64,000 bases of DNA from NCBI RefSeq assembly GCF_000687475.1, contig NC_057316.1, forward strand, positions 2,356,001-2,420,000, read 5' to 3'. Both the position numbers and the translations under genes were made by a program. Below are positions 1 through 11,942 of this stretch, piece by piece. Under the pieces are notes generated by a model. It was not told the origin of the DNA and did no database searches. It worked only from the letters and a program-made list of their open reading frames with translations. The stretch is from Ustilaginoidea virens (Eukaryota > Ascomycota > Sordariomycetes > Hypocreales > Clavicipitaceae). How positions within the stretch are numbered: the stretch's first letter is position 1; every line of letters begins with the position of its first letter.

Positions 1-713
1 TGATGTTCTTCGGGTTCAAGGCGAGTCCGCCTACGATACCAGCCAGCGTCGTATTCGACGGCGTCACGTATGGGTCCGATGCGTAGTTAATGTCCAGCAT
101 CAGTCAGTGCATTCGCTCCTTCAGCCACGACGTTCACGTTGCCCTCTTGGGCTGACGGATAAACGAGACACCGTCCACGGCGTACTTGGCCAACTTTAGC
201 CAGTACTCGTTAAATCGAGCAAGCTCCTCCTCGACATCGTACTCGAACAGGTCTCCGTTGTAGCGCTTTCGACAGCCAGCGGCTAACCGCCGGAGCCTAG
301 ACTTTAATAACTTGCGGTTGAAACCCTCGGCAAATCTGATGCCACTTCGCGCGACTTTCGAGCTAGAAGCGGGCTCAATCCCCCTACGTGCTGTTCCCTG
401 GCTTTTTCTTCTCCGAGCTCCCTCTCCTCTAGCCCATCAACTGCCACGGGCATTTGCAACTCGATGTGCACTCGGTCGGAAACGAGAATTCGATCGTGGA
501 CCGAGGGAAGACGCTTTTCCCTGAGCTCCTGTAGCTTCTTGAAGAAGCTTGGTACGTGGAAGACAACCCCGGAGCCGATGAAAGTTGATGCATTTTGCGG
601 TTCATAAGGCCAGAGGGGAAGCAAGTGGAAGCTGTACGACTTTCCATTGGCGACTGTGCTGTGGCCGGCGTTCCGGCCGCCAACCGGGCGTCTAGAATGA
701 CGGTTATTGTCAT
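1..713 (-). pseudogene. Adenylosuccinate synthetase pseudogene (partial, runs off left edge)
   Basis: Adenylosuccinate synthetase joins IMP and aspartate in the first AMP-specific step of purine synthesis. Family blocks are readable on the minus strand in changing frames: an ATG start block MTITVIL at 713, GGRNAGHSTVANGKSY near 670-625, GSGVVFHVPSFFKKLQELRE near 575-515, VSDRVHIELQMPVAVDGLEE near 490-430, SSSKVARSGIRFAEGF near 375-325, then RLRRLAAGCRKRY, VEEELARF, a damaged NALMLDIDYG-like block and GGLALNPKNI at the edge. The gene is broken by several frameshifts, in-frame stops (for example around positions 95-150) and a deletion right after MTITVIL. That deletion removes the GDEGKGK phosphate-binding loop, so the copy cannot be active. 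Identity rests on remembered family consensus. A functional copy is presumably elsewhere in the genome. The 3' part lies outside the window. Confidence 0.85.
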
Positions 714-1450
714 GTTGCGGTAGTCCTGGCTTGAAAGCGCGTCATTGTCGTCGCGTTATTAGTTTACATGTATGCTGCAAAAGGAAGCAAGAAAATTGCA
801 AGTCCCCGTGTGAGCGATCTTTTACTTAATAAAGAAAATGAATGGGACTGTAAAAAATATGTATTATCCCGACCTTATACCCAAGGCACTCTTTATAGAG
901 CTCCTCCGCTTTCCCTGTGCCTTGGACATCGAAGAATTCACCGGCACCCTAGTACTATTCTATACTCCCTACTTTATTATAGAGCCTGGTACGCGTGTCT
1001 CACCTCTATAGGTAGACACTTTTGGCAAAGTCGAGAGAGAATATCCCCTTTCTCTCCCTTTTCCTTGTGCTTTCCCAACAGGTCCTGCTGACGGTTGTTC
1101 GCAGTCGCCGCAAGGCCAGTCCTTGGCAGTATAACAATAAACTTCATGCTAGAAAATGCCGGTTTCTAAACCCTAGAATGCAATGCCGCGTGCGCCATAT
1201 GATGATACTCCCATTCGTCTTCCCTCCTCACTCGCCTCGCGGGGAATCTTACTTTCCTTTCCATAACAACCACGCTGTATGATAAAAGTGGAGGACATGA
1301 TCCGGTCGTGCCGTTCCGAGGTAATACCAAATCTATGGATGCGCATGCGAAAAGCCTCCCGAAGCTAGCCGCTTCAGGGGGCTAGATTGTCCGAGTCATG
1401 TCCAAATCTGAAATGTGGTCTCGGTGTGTTGCGGCTTGCTCATCTTTGTT
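714..1450. other. Intergenic, no gene recognised
   Basis: This stretch is locally AT-rich (about 780-1080) with many TATA/TTAT words and no frame resembling a known protein. It could be a worn mobile-element remnant next to the pseudogene, but I see no terminal repeats or transposase motifs. Confidence 0.5.
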
Positions 1451-2185
1451 CTATACCATGAAGGATTCGCCGCAGCCGCATTGCTCCTCTTGACAAAATC
1501 CCCGAGTTAGCCTCGTTTCTCCGTTGGTGCACATGGATCGGACGAGACAGCACGTACTTATGTTGGGGTTCTTGAAGACAAATCGTTGATTCAGCTTGTC
1601 TTCAACCCAGTCCATCTCGCTCCCGATAATGCTGAACAGCGCTTTGCTGTCAATCAGCACCTTGACTCCATCCTGTTCCACCATCTCGTCAAAATTGCCG
1701 GGCTTTTCGACATATTCCAAGTGGTACGCCAGGCCGCTGCAACCGCGATTTCGGACGCCAACCTTTATCAGCTTGGGATCGGGCTGGTCCAGCATCATTC
1801 GCAGCTGCTCCACGGCTGCCGGCGTGAGTTTCATGGCAGCCTTGCGAGCTCGCAACTTGGGCCTCGGCCGAGCTGCTCTGGGCTTCTGGGTTGCAGTGTC
1901 GCTTGTCGACGTGCTTGACGCCTTGTCTTCGGTTGCTGGCTCCACGAGTGGGGTCGGGTCGAGTTTGGGCGGCGGTCGCGTCTCATGGACTTTTGGTAGA
2001 GCTTCTGGTGGCGATATCGGAGTCTCTCGAATGCCGCCATGACGGATGTTCTGGTTGATGGCGGTAGGTAGGGAGTATGAATGATAACGCGAGGCGAAGA
2101 ATCGAGGAACCGGGAGCTGCCAGATGGGGTGGCAACTCAGTCGCGGCGGGACGCGAGTCACCAGGGCATATACATTCATTTTCAT
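1451..2185 (-). CDS. ISA1: Mitochondrial iron-sulfur cluster assembly protein ISA1 (HesB/IscA family)
   Basis: A-type Fe-S carrier of the mitochondrial matrix, needed for maturation of 4Fe-4S proteins such as aconitase and lipoate synthase. The coding sequence is in two exons, 2185-1558 and 1488-1451. The intron 1557-1489 (69 bases) starts GTACGT, has a CTAAC branch site and ends CAAG. Splicing gives the family ending NIKEEQCGCGESFMV, whereas reading through gives a stretch without family similarity. The protein is 221 aa. A HesB domain spans about 119-221 with the three cluster-binding cysteines: C149 in NRGCSGLAY, and C213 and C215 in QCGCGESF. Residues 1-40 are basic and Ser/Arg-rich with few acids, as in a mitochondrial presequence, which is why I chose the ATG at 2185. 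An in-frame ATG at 2341 would add 52 residues. Residues 60-118 are a Pro/Thr/Lys-rich linker. Confidence 0.9.
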   Translation of the reverse strand: MKMNVYALVTRVPPRLSCHPIWQLPVPRFFASRYHSYSLPTAINQNIRHGGIRETPISPPEALPKVHETRPPPKLDPTPLVEPATEDKASSTSTSDTATQKPRAARPRPKLRARKAAMKLTPAAVEQLRMMLDQPDPKLIKVGVRNRGCSGLAYHLEYVEKPGNFDEMVEQDGVKVLIDSKALFSIIGSEMDWVEDKLNQRFVFKNPNISTCCLVRSMCTNGETRLTRGFCQEEQCGCGESFMV

Positions 2186-5100
2186 ATCATCCAGGGCGGG
2201 TTCGTTCGTTCGATGATGCCGATTGTTTTTAGATGGGGGGAAACCAGCGCAGCTGGTGCGGTTGTTGCGAATGATGGAATCGTGGAAACAATTGCTCGAG
2301 TCGGCTGACAAAGCTGATGGCGTCAAAAGGTTCTTTGGCAACCTGGAAGGGCATCATTGGTAATGCCGCCTCTGACCGATCCAATCAGAGCTTGCACATT
2401 ACTAACCGCTGGTGTTCGCTACCCTGGACCCGTCTTTTCGGCGTCGCGAGTCGCGACTGTTGCCACTTCATCAGAAAGAACGCGGGATCCTGGAATGGCC
2501 TCAAACGTATTGCACCAAGTGATTTTGAAGACGTTACTGCGGAGCACTCAACCATAAATAAGACCCCAAAGGGTTGATATGCCAGATTTACCCTCCCGAC
2601 CGATCTGGCGTTGTTGATCATGCATTTACCTCTTCACCCTCCATATCCCGCCAAGCCAGTTAGTTTGAGGCACAGGGGAAGGAAAAGACTCGTCCAGTGA
2701 CACCCAGTCTACCCTACTCAAGCGATTCTCCAATGCAGTGGAAATCATATCCTTCATAATACCCTGCGGGCCTATTCCTAAAGAAGCCTTTGCCAAGCAA
2801 TTTAGAGGGAGTCAGTCGGAGGCGTCAGGACTCAGGAGCGAGAGGGCAGACAAGTTTACACGAGTGTCCGTGCATACATCCGACGCGGGATTTTTGCCCT
2901 TGGGTGGAAATGGGAATTACAACATGGTTTGCACGGGCATCCTCTGGCCTCATATCCTCCTAGTCTCCTTCACAGCACCGGCCCAAAACCGATCGATCCC
3001 ACGCAACGCGGCGAACAGGGTCATGATGCGATCAAAGGCCTCCGAATTCTGCGAAGCTAACAAGGCTGGCTGGCTGGCTGTCTTGACCTCTTCCCGCGCG
3101 CCTCATTAGTCACACCGTGATGGAGCAACGCAAAATTTGCATCAGTCGGATATTTCCCTACTAGTCTACCCCCAGGCGGAACAAAACCATCATGATATTT
3201 CGGCCGTCACATATAATCAAGCCAGTTCAGACAGATGCGGGGGCACAACCCTTACTCTACCCATTGTGGGTCGTTGACAGCCAGTCCCGCCTGGCTATCG
3301 AGGTTAGGGGGTCTAGGCTCAAGGGAACAAGACGGCGGGATTTCAAAGTTGGCTTGACATGACCAACTCCGTGACAAACCATGAGGATGGATATAGCGGT
3401 CTAACCGCACGTCAAGTGACGACTCTGATGTGGCTGCCTCCACTTGACCAAGGCTGCGCTGCGCGTTGTCTATTCATTGACTACGGTCGCATTTTTGCAT
3501 TGCGAGCGGCCTGCCATCGACTGCGACCCATATGCGAATCGTTATTGCCGTCAACGTGCAGAAACATTGCATTAGATCGCGCGCTTTCGTCCCGCGGCTA
3601 CGGCTTGTGGTGCCGAAACCCGAGAAACGTGTCTGATCAAAATGCGCCGGTATGCTTGCTTGTCAACCACTCAACGGGACGGGCTCCGGACGATGGTGCA
3701 TCCCGCAGGACTCGCTAGCTCACTATTGCATGAAACTCCGTGATCCCGTCAGTCTCCCGGGCCAGTCGCAGGACCGGACCTCGCATTAGGCTAGCGCTGT
3801 CTCGGAATCTTCCAAGGTTTCCACAACTTCAGGCATCATGCCCCTAGTGCCCACTGCCGACATTGGTGCTCATCTCAAGTCTTTCGTCTAGGTAGTTACG
3901 AAATTGCAACGGAATTACTGGCCTATAGCCCCTGGCCTTGACGCACGGCCCTTGCGACCTGAACGGGGGGTCGCGAGCTCCTGGTCTGTGACCCTGTGGG
4001 TAAGGATTCGATTAGCTGATGACGCTGATGACTGGACGATTACATACTACATGTATGTAGTCCGCCTACGCCATGGCGTGACCCGGCGTTGAGAAGGCCG
4101 GCAACTTCAACAAGGCTCTGGCGATTTCCAGCTCCCGGGTAGGATGCCCTTTGAGTCCGCTCTATCGACGAGATTATTGTCAGTTCAATGCATAATGAGA
4201 CAGCCTAAAATTTGCCCCTTTCTTTTTATGCACCAACCCATCTGTGGAACTAGTTCTTGGAGTTTCAGCAAAAATTTAGGATGCATCATCCATCCATGTT
4301 CTTGGAGCCTTCTGTAGCTTATATATATTTTCACCACTTCCTTGCGAATGTCTGGACTCATGGCACGACATTGACCTTTTTCTTCACCCAGGCGCACAAG
4401 GTTTGCAAAGCAAGTTCTGCAGGACGTGAGGATCCAAGCTTGAATGCCTATAGCCGCTGGGGGAGTCCTGAGAGTGCCGGGAAATCTAACCAAAATCGTC
4501 GAGGGTGAAACGCGGAGCAGTAGTTATCAGCTGTAATTAGGCCCTTCTGGCGGATGTACCATGGCCTAGAAAGCTTGAAACCTTGCGTTGCTTGGCATTC
4601 GACAACTCGGGCACAAAGACTGAGCTTCTGGTGTTCCCGATTCCTGAGTGGTAGATAGAGCGTGGTTACTGCGTGGGGGAACATCAGCACAAGCAACGCA
4701 AATCAGATGACGGACGGGTTGGTTGCACCACCGCGCCTCCGTCAATGAAACCTACCAGTTTCACGATGGCCATATGCTAGAAAAGAAACATCAACGCCGC
4801 ATGGTCATTACAATGCTCATTATAACCTTTGTCGTCTCCTCTTTCTCTCTGGATCGGCTGAGACCTGCAAGTCCGATTCTGCGAGCCATGCCATCCAGAA
4901 TGTGAGAGGAGATGGGGTGTGCCAACAAATCATGACTCGATTGAGGAAGAAGAACATGCCGTATTTTGGGCATACATGCTGTAACCGCGGTCGTTTCTGA
5001 GATCAGGCCTTGGTCTGGAAACCGTCCATGGCGAGTCGAAATCGTCCATGGCATATCTGAAGTACACACACAGCGTTTCCCACCGCATCGGTTCCCTTCA

Positions 5101-5460
5101 GCGTACGTGCGTACACTGGCCGTCAACAGCAACGGAATTTCGTCCAATTGGCCATAGACGCACTGGTTGAGATTGATTGGGCCACGTGAATGCGTAAACG
5201 TTCAAGGAGCTCTGTGGTACGCACAACGGTCCAGTTCTGTCGTATTGAGCTGCGCCAAGGCACTGGATTCCTGGACGTTGCCAGACTGCTTAAGACGCCA
5301 GGCGCTAACGAAGCAATTGGCGGGAGGCGGGAGGGAGGGCGGAAGGCGGAAGGCGGAAGGCGCTGGCGAGTCAAACCTGCCTTTTGCAGCTGCAGCGGCA
5401 AACAACCCCGCTGTGAGGCCAACCAACCACCGACAGCGACGGCGACGTCCTGCTCCTTCC

Positions 5461-5565
5461 TTGCTCCTTGCTCCTTGCTCCTTGCTCCTTGCTCCTTGCT
5501 CCTTGCTCCTTGCTCCTTGCTCCTTGCTCCTTGCTCCTTGCTCCTTGCTCCTTGCTCCTTGCTCC
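5461..5565. repeat. Minisatellite, unit TTGCTCC, 15 copies
   Basis: Fifteen perfect head-to-tail 7-base units cover 105 bases. The flanks (TGCTCCTTCC before, CTTCTTC after) hold imperfect relatives of the unit, which is consistent with local slippage expansion. Confidence 0.95.
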
Positions 5566-7190
5566 CTTCTTCAAAGTGTAGATATACGGAGGAGGTATGC
5601 GATGGCTAGGTACCTATTCAAGCCTGGTCGCAGAACTACCTAAGGTACCTACCTAGGTACCTACTTTTGAAGCTACCCCTACCCGTAACTCCTCACCGCA
5701 TCTCCTACCTTGGTAGCTGATGGGTTAGGTAATCAACAGCTTGGCTGAATGAATGCATGCCGTGACAACTGATGGGCGTTTAGGAGCAAGTGCAACCTTG
5801 ACGGCCAACGTCTGCCAGCCATAAACACGATTCATCCAACGTCAGCTGCCTGAACCACCAGTCTTTATGTACTCCGGAATCTGGCCCGTCCGCGCGGCCT
5901 GACTGCGCAAGTTCAACGCGGATCGCTTGCGTTATTACTGTTATTACTGCATGCCCTCTTGCCACACCAACTCTCAGGTCAGCGGACGGGGGTGACGGCG
6001 CGATGTGACGGCACATGTGACAAATGAGATGAGGGTGATGAGTCTGATGACAAACCCGGCGAACCCTGCCATTTGGGCACAGGGCCAGCGTTTGCCCATA
6101 TGTATGGCGGCCTTGTCACTGCATGTGCTCCGCATGAGTCTGGGGTAATCATCTGGATTCTGCCATTTTGGTCACATTGGATTGTTGCTCAACAGCTGAA
6201 AGAAAGGTTGCATTTCGAAAACATTTGAACGCCTGGGAGAGGTACAATCGGCGTGGCAAAAGGATAGGTACCTACTCCGTACCTCCTAAGCTTTGGGCAG
6301 ATAGCCTCAGGTTGGGTGGTCGTCTCTCTCTTTCTCCCTCTCTCTCTCTTTTTTATTTATTTATTTATTTTTTATTTTATTTTTTTTTGGCTACCTTACC
6401 TACCTCAGGTAGGTATTCAACGAAAAACGCATTGACAGGTTCCCCACATTGAATTCGCCTAATCGCACTACGTGCCCGTAGTGTTGATTTCGTCCCATCA
6501 TGCATGACCTCCAATAAACCATGCCTCGACGAGGTTCTTCAAGGTAGAGGCTCTGAACCCCCCCTGAATGAATTTACCACCTCCACCAGCTTCCAAACTG
6601 AGAGATGTGTAATTTTTCGTTTACTGAAGCGCAAAACGAGCCAATATGTCATCAGGTAGGGAGTAGATAGCCTTGATGGATAGCAGGAGCCTGTTTAGCG
6701 CCAGTCCGCCCTCGAAGCATGCATCATTTTAGACCTGCCACGTTGCGAAACCGACTGCATAAGTACTCGAGTATGATGACATAAAGCTTGGATGGGCTAC
6801 TATTTCCTCGGGCAAAGCTAAGAGCCGCTTACTAGAGGTTAGGGAGTTGTCAGTTATCGCAGTGTAGATGCCAAGCCCAATAGAGCCGCGCTTGGTGTGG
6901 CCTGGCGCGACCCAGCCATTTTGTGGTGCTACAGTTTTGTTTCTACGGCGGACTTACGGAGTACTAGTTTTGTCTCGGAGCCAAAAGCAGAGGGAGCTAT
7001 TGGCGGAAGCATTCAAAGCCTTTGCCCCGTTGGCGAATGCAGCACCAGCTTCCCAGGAGGGAGCTAGACTAGATACCTATGCCTAATTTGCAATTCGCGG
7101 CTTCACTTTTTTTTTTTTTTTTTTTTTTTTTTTTCCCTCTTCATCTTTTCAAAACGAACAGAAAACTCGCATCACACATGTACACCTAGT

Positions 7191-7218
7191 TGGAGCCTGG
7201 AGCCCGGAGCCTGGAGCC
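7191..7218. repeat. Short tandem repeat, unit TGGAGCC, 4 copies
   Basis: Four adjacent 7-base units; the third reads CGGAGCC. It is intergenic. Confidence 0.85.
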
Positions 7219-9097
7219 TGTACATAGTTTGCAATGACGTCTCTTGCAATATGCGCGGCTATCCACTCCGCATCCGTGCTGATGCGATATAGAAAGAAAA
7301 ATCGCGCCAGCCAAAGCCGTAGTTCCTGCACGGAGTTCTCCGGAAGATAGCTTGACTTGAATACCTACCTACCTACCTAGGCATCAAAACGAACCCTGCT
7401 ATACGAAATACGTAACATGTGCCGGAGAGGGAGGCTTCTATTTATGAAAGTCTGGAGTACTCCGTAAAACCCACGCAAACAACACTGAAGCGCTCTGGGT
7501 CCGTGCGAGTTTGGCTCGCGCTAGGACAGGGCATCGAGCATATCGCCTGGCCTGGCAGGGACATGCACTTATGCACGGGCCCGGTCGATGAGAACGTGGC
7601 TCCGGCCGCGCATATCCGGGTCCTTGCTGCTTCTCGGCAACTAAAGCAACTAAAACAGCAATGGTGTGAAAAGGTCGTCCCTCGAGGGCAAACCTCTGTG
7701 CGTCTCGGGCAAATGCTGGCTTTGGAAGCGTCTAGTACAGTTTGGTGACCACGTAAAAGCTCACGCGGGGCTGAGTAAGCAAACCGCCCATTGCCTCGGG
7801 CGGTTTCCTTGAGACAAGCATCAATGTCTGATCTCCGGCCAAGCCAGGATTAATTAGACTTGTGCACAATAGCATGAGGATGACCGCATTTTGACATGCT
7901 TCTCAGGGCCCTTTTTTTTTTTTTGGTTGCCAATGAATATGTGTTTTTAACCCATTTTCAGAGGAATATGGTTAATCGGGTCTTACTACCCAAGGTAGGT
8001 ACCTAGGTATTCACGGATAAGCTACACAGCACAAGGGATGGTGATGCAGCTTCTTAGACGTGGACGGTCGGGCTGCCCTGACTTTCGTCACATCTCGCCC
8101 GCAAAATGGTACTCCACGATGCATGGCACTAGCGGAGCAGAAAAGAGGAGGGCAAGAAACACTCTGATTCGGAGCGACTCAAAACGAACATGCAGAGAGT
8201 TGGTTATGTAATCCGTATGCCCGTTCGCACCGTACGCAATGCGACGCAGTTCTGTGCAGTGCAGTGCAGTGCGCTGCAATGCAATGCAATGCGACGCGGT
8301 GCATGGACAACCACCGGGTGGACTGACGGAGGAACAATAGATAAGCTTGTGTTCGCCAACGAGAAAACCGGATACCTGTTGGGGAACAAGGCACAAGCTG
8401 CAAGGCACAGGAGATGGGTAGCAACGAGGAACAACGGGGGCAGCAGAATAAGAAAGATTGATGCCTTGGGCACAGCCATCCTTTTGGTTTTGGCGCGCGA
8501 CTTGTCGACGAGCATCAAAGGCGAAAGGTTGACATTGGACCTGATCACAGGGTGATGGGGTGCGGGGTTTTTTTTATTTGTCTATTTGACTATTTGTCTA
8601 TTTGTTTATTTGTTTTTTTTTTTTTTCTGCTGGAGCAGGTAGAAAACGTCATGTAGGGCACGAGCAAGAATCATGACGCAACACCCGGGGCAATACATAC
8701 TCGTTAAATGTATGCACTGGTTTATGCACAAACTGTGGACATTTGAAATAATGGAGAGGAAATAATAGTCATAATAATGCGAATTGCACTTATTCCCTGC
8801 TCATCGAAAAACCTGTCGCAACACCGATCAATCCCGGAAACCCGGCTGTATTGTTCCTTCCCTACATGTATCCGGCCAACTTGATCGACTTTCCTTGATG
8901 GAGCGACATCAGGCGGTGACGACACGATTGCACAACGAACATCACCCGCCTAGAGGAGAAGAAAGAGACATGCGAAAAAGAGGGAGAACGAGAACAAGCA
9001 GAAAAGGAAGCGAGCGGGGCAAGCAAGCAAGCAAGCAAGCAAACGCTTCTGTTCCGCGGCAGAGGTCAAGTCATCAGTCAATCAGTCGAGCATCTTT

Positions 9098-9100
<3 letters not shown>

Positions 9101-9130
<30 letters not shown>
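9101..9130. repeat. (CA)15 microsatellite
   Basis: Thirty bases of perfect CA dinucleotide repeat in the gene-poor region. Confidence 0.95.
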
Positions 9131-9135
<5 letters not shown>

Positions 9136-10931
9136 AGGGTCCCACGGAGCTTGGCAGACGTTACCCCGAAACGGTGCCCATACAAAGCCGTTCCTGGGCA
9201 TGCCACACACGGAGAGCAAGAGCGTCTGAACTGCGAGGCTGCAGACGGTCAAGACAATGGGCACAGCAAGAAGCCGAACACATGGCTGGCTGCGGTGCGA
9301 CGCACAGGCCGTCGGCCCGAGGTGAAACTTGCCCAACGGCTGTCCTTGTTGGGCGGCGTTGTCGTTGGCAGCTAATTAACCGTGGGCCGAAAAATGCCAA
9401 GTTGGCCACGGCGTTGACAGGCTGGAGGCAAGTGAAGCACTGGACGTCGAGACATCGAAATGAAACCAACCTCTCCCCGACCATGCGGTTGGAGGCTGCC
9501 CTGCCCGTAGGCTGGGGCTGTCTAGGGCTAGTATTGGGCGCGGGACGGTCTGGAGGTTATCTTTTGGCCATTTACTTTCCGTCTTTGCCCTTTCTTTCTT
9601 TCTTTCTTTCTTTTTTTTTTCGCCCTGATAAATGCCCTCTATTGACAGAGCGTGACACTGAATGCGCTCAACGACGTCGATGCTGTCCCTTGATTTGTCT
9701 TGATTTGAAAAGAGTGGACGTCTTGTCCGGCACCTTTTACGATTCTCAAAGGGAGGCATCAGCAGTCCTCTTACTAGCCTTTTCCTCTTGTAGGTCACGC
9801 CAGCCATTCGCAAGGAGCAGGATTAAGGGTTGCTTTCTGGACATGTCAACTGTCAACTAGGTCAACTAGGTCAACTAGGGATGGCGAGGCTCATGCTCCG
9901 CAGTCCGTTCCCGTCCATATAGTCTTTAATGCATTCCCCAGCTCTTTTCCCTGGGATCAGCGGCCAAGCATATGATATGCTTGCTTGCTTGCTTGAACAG
10001 GGTTGGTCCTATGCCGCTGCAAGATTTCATACCATAGTTTAGACTAGATAAATCTCGAGTGAATTGGTGTAATGGGACCCAAAGTTCGGATCCCGCCAAG
10101 GGTTGAAGTTCACAGGTATGTACATACATACATACCCATGCCCACTCCGTATGCCGTCGTCTACGGAGTACATTGCCGTGCCCTCCTGACCAGGACCCTC
10201 GGCTGAGATATTGTATGTATTACGGAAATCGTTGGCGCACCGGGCGCACCACCCCAAACTGCGAGTGGATCCGTTGAATGAACTGCTTGCTATGTACATT
10301 ACGCAGTGCGCACAAGCTGTCCTGAAGCCCCCAGAAAACCCATTTTCATCAGGACCCGCCCAATCTTGCTGGGCGGGCAGGGATCGTAACCTCGTCCTGC
10401 TGGGTGCCTACCCTTCTTTGGTGGCTCTGGATCCTGTTGCCTGAGACTTGTTGAAAATCTGTTTCCTTTGCTGGGGGTTCAGCGTGCGCGTATCAAAAAC
10501 AAAAATGCACCTTTAGAGTATATGCCTCGAAATAGAAGATTTGTACAGGTCCCGATATATAAACTGGTTGTTATATTGGTGCCTAGGGACGATTCTGCTA
10601 ATGAAAATGAGGTACCTCAGGTACCTGGTGCTTTATTGACCCGGCCTTGTGCAATTCAATATATTCTTGACGCGGGACGAGGGGAAGGGCTCACCAACGA
10701 ACAGGTAGGAACCTGCTAGCGCCAGTAAAATGGCATGATGAATGCTATTTGGATAGGTTGTCCCTGTACCGCGCGAATCGGGTCCAGGAGGCGACTGGTT
10801 TCCCTTGGCTCGGCGTTGCTGCTACGGCCGTGCCTGTTCGCAGCAAAACAACAAGAGGACAAGTCCGCGATGAGCGAGAAGCTGTGGGTTTGTGTGCGTG
10901 TGAAACTGTGAAACGGTTGCCCAGCAAAGCC

Positions 10932-10932
<1 letters not shown>

Positions 10933-10971
<39 letters not shown>
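10933..10971. repeat. Poly-A tract, about 39 bases
   Basis: An uninterrupted A homopolymer, one of the longest in the window. Length is prone to sequencing error. No open frame or target-site duplication was recognised beside it, so a retroelement tail is not supported. Confidence 0.9.
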
Positions 10972-10972
<1 letters not shown>

Positions 10973-11100
10973 CACCCCGTCTGATGGAAGGGGTAAGGAG
11001 GACGTCATATCCTGCGTGGCTGCGTCCGCCAGGTGGATCGGCTCCTTTCATCCGTCTCCTTTCCTACTACTCCTTTCCTACCCCTAGTCAAGTCCATCAT

Positions 11101-11185
11101 CGCCACCCTGGACGCCACCCTGGACGCCACCCTGGACGCCACCCTGGACGCCACCCTGGACGCCACCCTGGACGCCACCCCTGGA
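11101..11185. repeat. Minisatellite, unit CGCCACCCTGGA, 7 copies
   Basis: Six perfect 12-base units and a seventh with one extra C. The unit length is a multiple of three, so the array stays open in several frames (reading GVQG on the minus strand), but no surrounding gene is recognised. Confidence 0.95.
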
Positions 11186-11836
11186 CGTCTTGAGCAACCG
11201 TCTTGAGCAAGGGGAAGTGGGGGCATGGGGTTGGGGGGTGGGTGTCGGCACCCAGGCAGGGAAAGGAAGCAAGATGCTAAAACCCAAGACCCTGGGACAA
11301 GGGAAAAGAAAGAAAGATGCAACTTCCCTGAAAAAGGGAATGGAAAATCAACAAGCTGCTGACGGGCTGCACCGGACCTACAGGCTACAGCCACGCTACT
11401 GCAACGCCTGCGAGCCAAGCCTAGGTTGGTTAGCGCCAGGCCCCACATCCTCCCATCGGCACTCTGCCGGCGCCGTCTCCACTGGCTATCCAGGCCAGCC
11501 CGTGCCATTGTGGGCAGCTGTGGGTCCATACTTGCCTGAAAATGTGCTTTGTGTGAGAGGTAAGTGCCACAATCTCAAATAAACCAAGCCAATGGGGGAA
11601 GCAGCTGGGAAGGCAGCTGGGAGGCAAGCTCCCCCTGCCTCGTCAAGGTGTACCAGGGCTCACTTCTAGGGAGAGGCGGAATAAACACGATAATCGAACC
11701 CCCAGACCATCGGCCTGGACTTCCGTCACTGGTCCTTCGTCTGGCTTCGAGCTTTACCACAAAGGCGTGTCTCTCGCTGTCGAGTTCTACACAACATTGC
11801 CGTCCTCGTCTCGCTCGCTCTCATACACTCCCCTCC

Positions 11837-11889
11837 CTCTGTCTCTGTCTCTGTCTCTGTCTCTGTCTCTGTCTCTGTCTCTGTCTCTG

Positions 11890-11940
<51 letters not shown>
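11837..11940. repeat. Compound CT-rich microsatellite, (TCTCTG)n then (TC)n
   Basis: About 104 bases of TCTCTG/TCTG units pass into a pure TC run. It lies about 1.2 kb before the start codon of the Ras exchange factor. CT tracts are common in fungal promoters and leaders, so a regulatory or 5' UTR position is plausible but unproven. Confidence 0.9.

Positions 11941-11942
<2 letters not shown>

Noticed and set aside
2185..2341. ISA1 start at the upstream ATG (2341)
   Set aside because: The extra 52 residues contain acids and histidines and do not resemble a presequence, whereas the ATG at 2185 begins a good mitochondrial targeting sequence; not fully excluded.
8784..9860. Open frame of 358 codons on the plus strand
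   Set aside because: It runs through a CA microsatellite and a TTTC tract, has no recognisable motif, and its composition looks like untranslated DNA.
10933..10971. Poly-A tail of a LINE-type retroelement
   Set aside because: No reverse transcriptase or endonuclease similarity upstream and no target-site duplication found.
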